In this document: positions 61,335 to 64,000 of the stretch, piece after piece
Numbering within the stretch: the stretch's first letter is position 1
How the letters are laid out: the number at the start of each line of letters is the position of its first letter
Assembly (NCBI GenBank): GCA_928724745.1
Contig: CAKMXJ010000032.1
Span: 1,860,001-1,924,000, forward strand
Direction of reading: 5' to 3'
DNA: 64,000 nt
From: Anthracocystis setariae
Taxonomy: Eukaryota; Basidiomycota; Ustilaginomycetes; Ustilaginales; Ustilaginaceae
The notes under the pieces: generated by a model
The model's database searches: none
Told to the model about the DNA's origin: nothing
What the model saw: only the letters and a program-made list of their open reading frames with translations
Program-made: the position numbers and the translations under genes

Positions 61335-63536
61335 TTACAAGCGGGCAGCACTTGTTGTTGTGTTGGTGGAAGAGGAGGAGGGACGGAGGAAAGCGTTAAA
61401 GTAGATCTCTAGCGCATTGAAGTCATAAATGGGGGTGATTGCACCGACGTAACCGTCTGGTCTTACTACTACTATACCACCATCAGGTAAACCCCACTTG
61501 TCATGCAATGCACCAACAAATTGATTGTCGAGGGTAACCTTGAAAGCGCCATGACCTGCTTCAATATCGTCGCAGTAAAGCATACTTTTAAGTGCGCCGA
61601 GATGTGCGATCTGCTCGATCTCAATCTCGAAACGTTGCGATTTGACAATCAGCAGCAGATGAAAGAAAGGATTGGCTTCCGAAGCGAAACCGTCGGAAAG
61701 GCCGGTGTTAAGCGACATGGGCAATTGGTGATACGCCTGGTTGGCCAAAACGTGTGCACGCTGATTGGCACGAAACCGATTAACAAACGACTTTTCCGAA
61801 GCGAGGTGCTTAGCAAAAGCCTCGAGATGACGCATGTTCTTGTTCAGATCGCCTGCACACACGTACAAACGGAATCCACCGGGAGCGGTGAATTGAATCT
61901 CGTGAATCATACGCACCGGCTGCGAATTCGACCACCTCGTCGCCCAAGCCGGCTGCAACCGACGTCCCGGCTCGAGCTTATCCGTAATCTTGCCAATCCC
62001 GAGCTTCGATGGATCGCGATAGTTGAGCACGTTGTCGGCGTAGATCACACCGGCACCCGTAGTAAATGCGGCGTTTCGACGCTGGATGTTGATAAAATGT
62101 TCGCGTTTCTCGGCTTCGGTCATGGTGGCGACCTCTGGCGTGTTCTTGGGAACCTCGCCCGAGAAAAGCGCCGAATACTCGGCGTCAAAGTCGATCAGCT
62201 GCTTACCCGTAGCCCAACGTTCATCGTGGTACGTGCCGAGCAAGATGTCCGCGTCAGCCAATCCCTTTTCCACCAGGTTGATCCTCCACGCCATCGCTTG
62301 CGAGTCGATGATGGCAGTGTTCATACCCTGACCAGCCTTGGGCGAGTGCGTGTGGCAAGCATCACCCGCCAGAAGAACACGGTGTGCAGGGAACGCACCA
62401 CCGCTAGCAGTCTTGCCCGCAGGAAGCGAGTATCTCGACACAAGCCGCTGACCAATCGGATAGCACGTAAACCACTCGACACCCTTGAAGTCAAACTTGT
62501 ACGGGTAGGCGATCTCCTTGATAGCCTTCATCACCATCTCGGCGGTGACCTTGTCGCGTGCATCCAACGCCGACTCCTTGCTCTTCTCGCCGCCCAGTCG
62601 GTTGACCTGAGTGTAGCATCGGATGATGGGCTCACCCTTCTCGTTGTTCTCTCGTGGGAAGATGTAGAGCGCACCATGGTTCTTGGAGTGAATAGCGGCG
62701 ATCTTGCGCACATCGGGGAAGTTGGTTTCAACAACGCAGTCGAGCGCTGCCCAGAGCGTGTCAACCCAATCGCCGTTGAACGTGAAATTGTGACGGTCCT
62801 CGAGTGTCTTACGAAGGCGCGATCGACCACCATCGCAGCCGACGAGGTACTTGGTTCGGATGGTCTTGGTCTCGCCGGTGGGCTTGATGATGCTGATAGG
62901 TGCACCACCTTCGTTGGTAGACTCAAGGACGGGCTTCATCTTTTCAAGAGTGACTGTGACGGGGTAGACTGGGTCATCGGTCATCTCGAAATTCTGGTAA
63001 GCCCAAGGACGAGTGACACGCTGACCATGTCGCTCCATGTCCCTGAGGAAGCCACCCTCGATGAGACCCTGCTGAAGACCGAGCGTACAGTTGTCCTGGA
63101 TCTCCATATCGGTAGGGAACGACTGAACTCGTCGGGTACGCTCGATGCCACGCTGACCATCGGAGCGAGGGTCCCAAAAGGTTCGCTCGTATGAAGGTGC
63201 GCTGCGATTGAAGAATTCGGAACCGAGTGGCTCCATGTTGCGGAGCACTTCGATGGTTCGTGGCTGGATACCGTCGGCACGGCCAGCGGTGGTGGGTTCG
63301 GATCGCTCGTCGATGACCAGCACGTCAAAGCCGCCGAAGCGAGCCAGAGACGTGGCAAGCATCAGACCAGCCGGGCCGGCGCCGATGATGGTGACATCCC
63401 ACGAGGTGCGGTCGATGTGAGTGAGAGGATCAGGGTAGTTGTGAGTACCGTGGGCATGGTGACCACCCGCCTTGGTCTCCTCGATTGCCTGCCCTGGCGC
63501 AGAGAAAGCTTGTGTGGATGTGGACATGGCTGCCAT
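61335..63536 (-). CDS. FAD-dependent aromatic hydroxylase (phenol 2-monooxygenase family)
   Basis: This 733-residue class A flavoprotein monooxygenase is expected to hydroxylate a phenolic ring with NADPH and oxygen. The FAD-binding Rossmann motif is TIIGAGPAGLMLATSLARFG, the DG motif lies in GCDGGRSRLRK, and the GD motif is LAGDACHTHSPKAGQGMN followed by AIIDSQAMAWRI. The C-terminal part (about 540-715) has the thioredoxin-like dimerisation fold of phenol hydroxylases, with GFRLYVCAG and VVRPDGYVGAI. The exact substrate (phenol, hydroxybenzoate or other) is not readable. The ATG at 63534-63536 is the first in the frame; another at 63525-63527 is equally plausible. There is no clear targeting signal, and no ring-cleavage or other catabolic gene is adjacent. 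A Ser/Thr-rich tail is probably species-specific. Confidence 0.92.
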   Translation of the reverse strand: MAAMSTSTQAFSAPGQAIEETKAGGHHAHGTHNYPDPLTHIDRTSWDVTIIGAGPAGLMLATSLARFGGFDVLVIDERSEPTTAGRADGIQPRTIEVLRNMEPLGSEFFNRSAPSYERTFWDPRSDGQRGIERTRRVQSFPTDMEIQDNCTLGLQQGLIEGGFLRDMERHGQRVTRPWAYQNFEMTDDPVYPVTVTLEKMKPVLESTNEGGAPISIIKPTGETKTIRTKYLVGCDGGRSRLRKTLEDRHNFTFNGDWVDTLWAALDCVVETNFPDVRKIAAIHSKNHGALYIFPRENNEKGEPIIRCYTQVNRLGGEKSKESALDARDKVTAEMVMKAIKEIAYPYKFDFKGVEWFTCYPIGQRLVSRYSLPAGKTASGGAFPAHRVLLAGDACHTHSPKAGQGMNTAIIDSQAMAWRINLVEKGLADADILLGTYHDERWATGKQLIDFDAEYSALFSGEVPKNTPEVATMTEAEKREHFINIQRRNAAFTTGAGVIYADNVLNYRDPSKLGIGKITDKLEPGRRLQPAWATRWSNSQPVRMIHEIQFTAPGGFRLYVCAGDLNKNMRHLEAFAKHLASEKSFVNRFRANQRAHVLANQAYHQLPMSLNTGLSDGFASEANPFFHLLLIVKSQRFEIEIEQIAHLGALKSMLYCDDIEAGHGAFKVTLDNQFVGALHDKWGLPDGGIVVVRPDGYVGAITPIYDFNALEIYFNAFLRPSSSSTNTTTSAARL

Positions 63537-64000
63537 ATGTGCCAAGTTGAGCCTGTTTCCAAGTATTGTAGACGGTGCGCAGAAAAAAAGTGTCCAACTT
63601 GGGTCTTGTACGATGGTGTGGCTGTAGGTGTGGAGGCCAAGTGGAGCGAGGTTGGCGAAGGGAGGGAGGCCAGGTGACAAGGTCTTATACGGACGGTCAA
63701 GGCGAGGGTCGGACTGAATTCAAGTCGAGGTGGTCAGGCGTTGGTCAGTGGACCATCTGGAGTTCACGGCAAGGATCAAGGTCGAAGCTCACCGGGCGCC
63801 AGCCAAACTCGTCAGGCTTGGGTGTGGTTTTCACCTAGTCAGTTCTACTGTACCCTCTGCAGTTGCTGTTTCCTGTCCGGCAGCAGCAGCAGCAGCAGCG
63901 GCGGCGGCAAGAGCGCACTTTCGCCGTCTGCTGTTACTCCACACTCCGCGGCAACCGGGTTTTTTTTATTTTATTTTTTACTAAGTACTTACTCTCGCTT
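63537..64000. promoter_or_regulatory. Upstream region of the aromatic hydroxylase gene
   Basis: No gene is seen to the window end. It contains a CAG-then-CGG tandem at about 63881-63908 and an AT-rich T tract at about 63960-63980. The hydroxylase promoter should lie here. Confidence 0.5.

Noticed and set aside
61503..63194. Open frame of 563 codons on the plus strand
   Set aside because: It is antisense to the aromatic hydroxylase and has no recognisable domain; it is a codon-bias shadow.

Overview
The window reads as a piece of nuclear DNA from a basidiomycete smut fungus (Ustilaginales-like). This is inferred from long intronless coding regions, Ser/Pro/Ala-rich disordered proteins, splice signals of the GTAAGT...CTNAC...YAG type, and mitochondrial and signalling genes with fungal domain layouts. 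I cannot name the species from sequence alone. About twenty nuclear genes or gene parts are supported, plus one intron-containing tRNA gene and two small inverted-repeat elements.

Layout. 1-156 is the tail of a short coiled-coil (SCOC/Slo1-like) gene. 157-5410 is non-coding apart from one protein-like relic frame and the long pyrimidine-rich leader of a PP1 glycogen-targeting subunit (5411-8446). 8447-10676 holds a 586-bp foldback element with very well-matched arms (9181-9766) and a tRNA-Gln(CUG) gene with a 33-nt intron (9917-10022). 10677-15230 (minus) encodes a 1517-residue secreted protein with six homologous modules separated by Lys-Arg sites. This is the most unusual gene here and the best candidate for something undescribed. 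15990-18563 (minus) is the V-ATPase a subunit, followed by a divergent FG-GAP (TIP/LINKIN-type) membrane protein and the RNase H2 B subunit.

23157-28158 is a mitochondrial block. Two complex I iron-sulfur subunits (NDUFS8 and NDUFV2) are transcribed divergently from one 965-bp intergenic region, and MIC60 of the MICOS complex lies beside them. 28893-42576 contains an unrecognised protein, a 3.5-kb non-coding stretch, vacuolar carboxypeptidase S, an HSL-type hydrolase, NADH-cytochrome b5 reductase (with an 18-nt last exon) and an F-BAR/RhoGAP protein. 43513-50431 appears to be one very large Ser-rich coiled-coil gene with an upstream exon. 51473-53036 is CSN6 of the COP9 signalosome, split by five introns, unlike its neighbours. 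53394-58928 is another long non-coding region with a second inverted-repeat element whose ends resemble the first. The window closes with a Ser-rich protein rich in PKA-type sites (58929-60647) and a phenol-2-monooxygenase-like flavoprotein (61335-63536, minus).

A short motif, TACAGTAC/GTACTGTA, recurs about twenty times, and I saw it only between genes. It is densest in the gene-poor stretches and includes two copies of a perfect 14-bp palindrome. There are no operons. The only arrangements suggesting joint control are the divergent pairs, above all the complex I pair. Most long antisense open frames (up to 757 codons) are by-products of codon bias and were not annotated.
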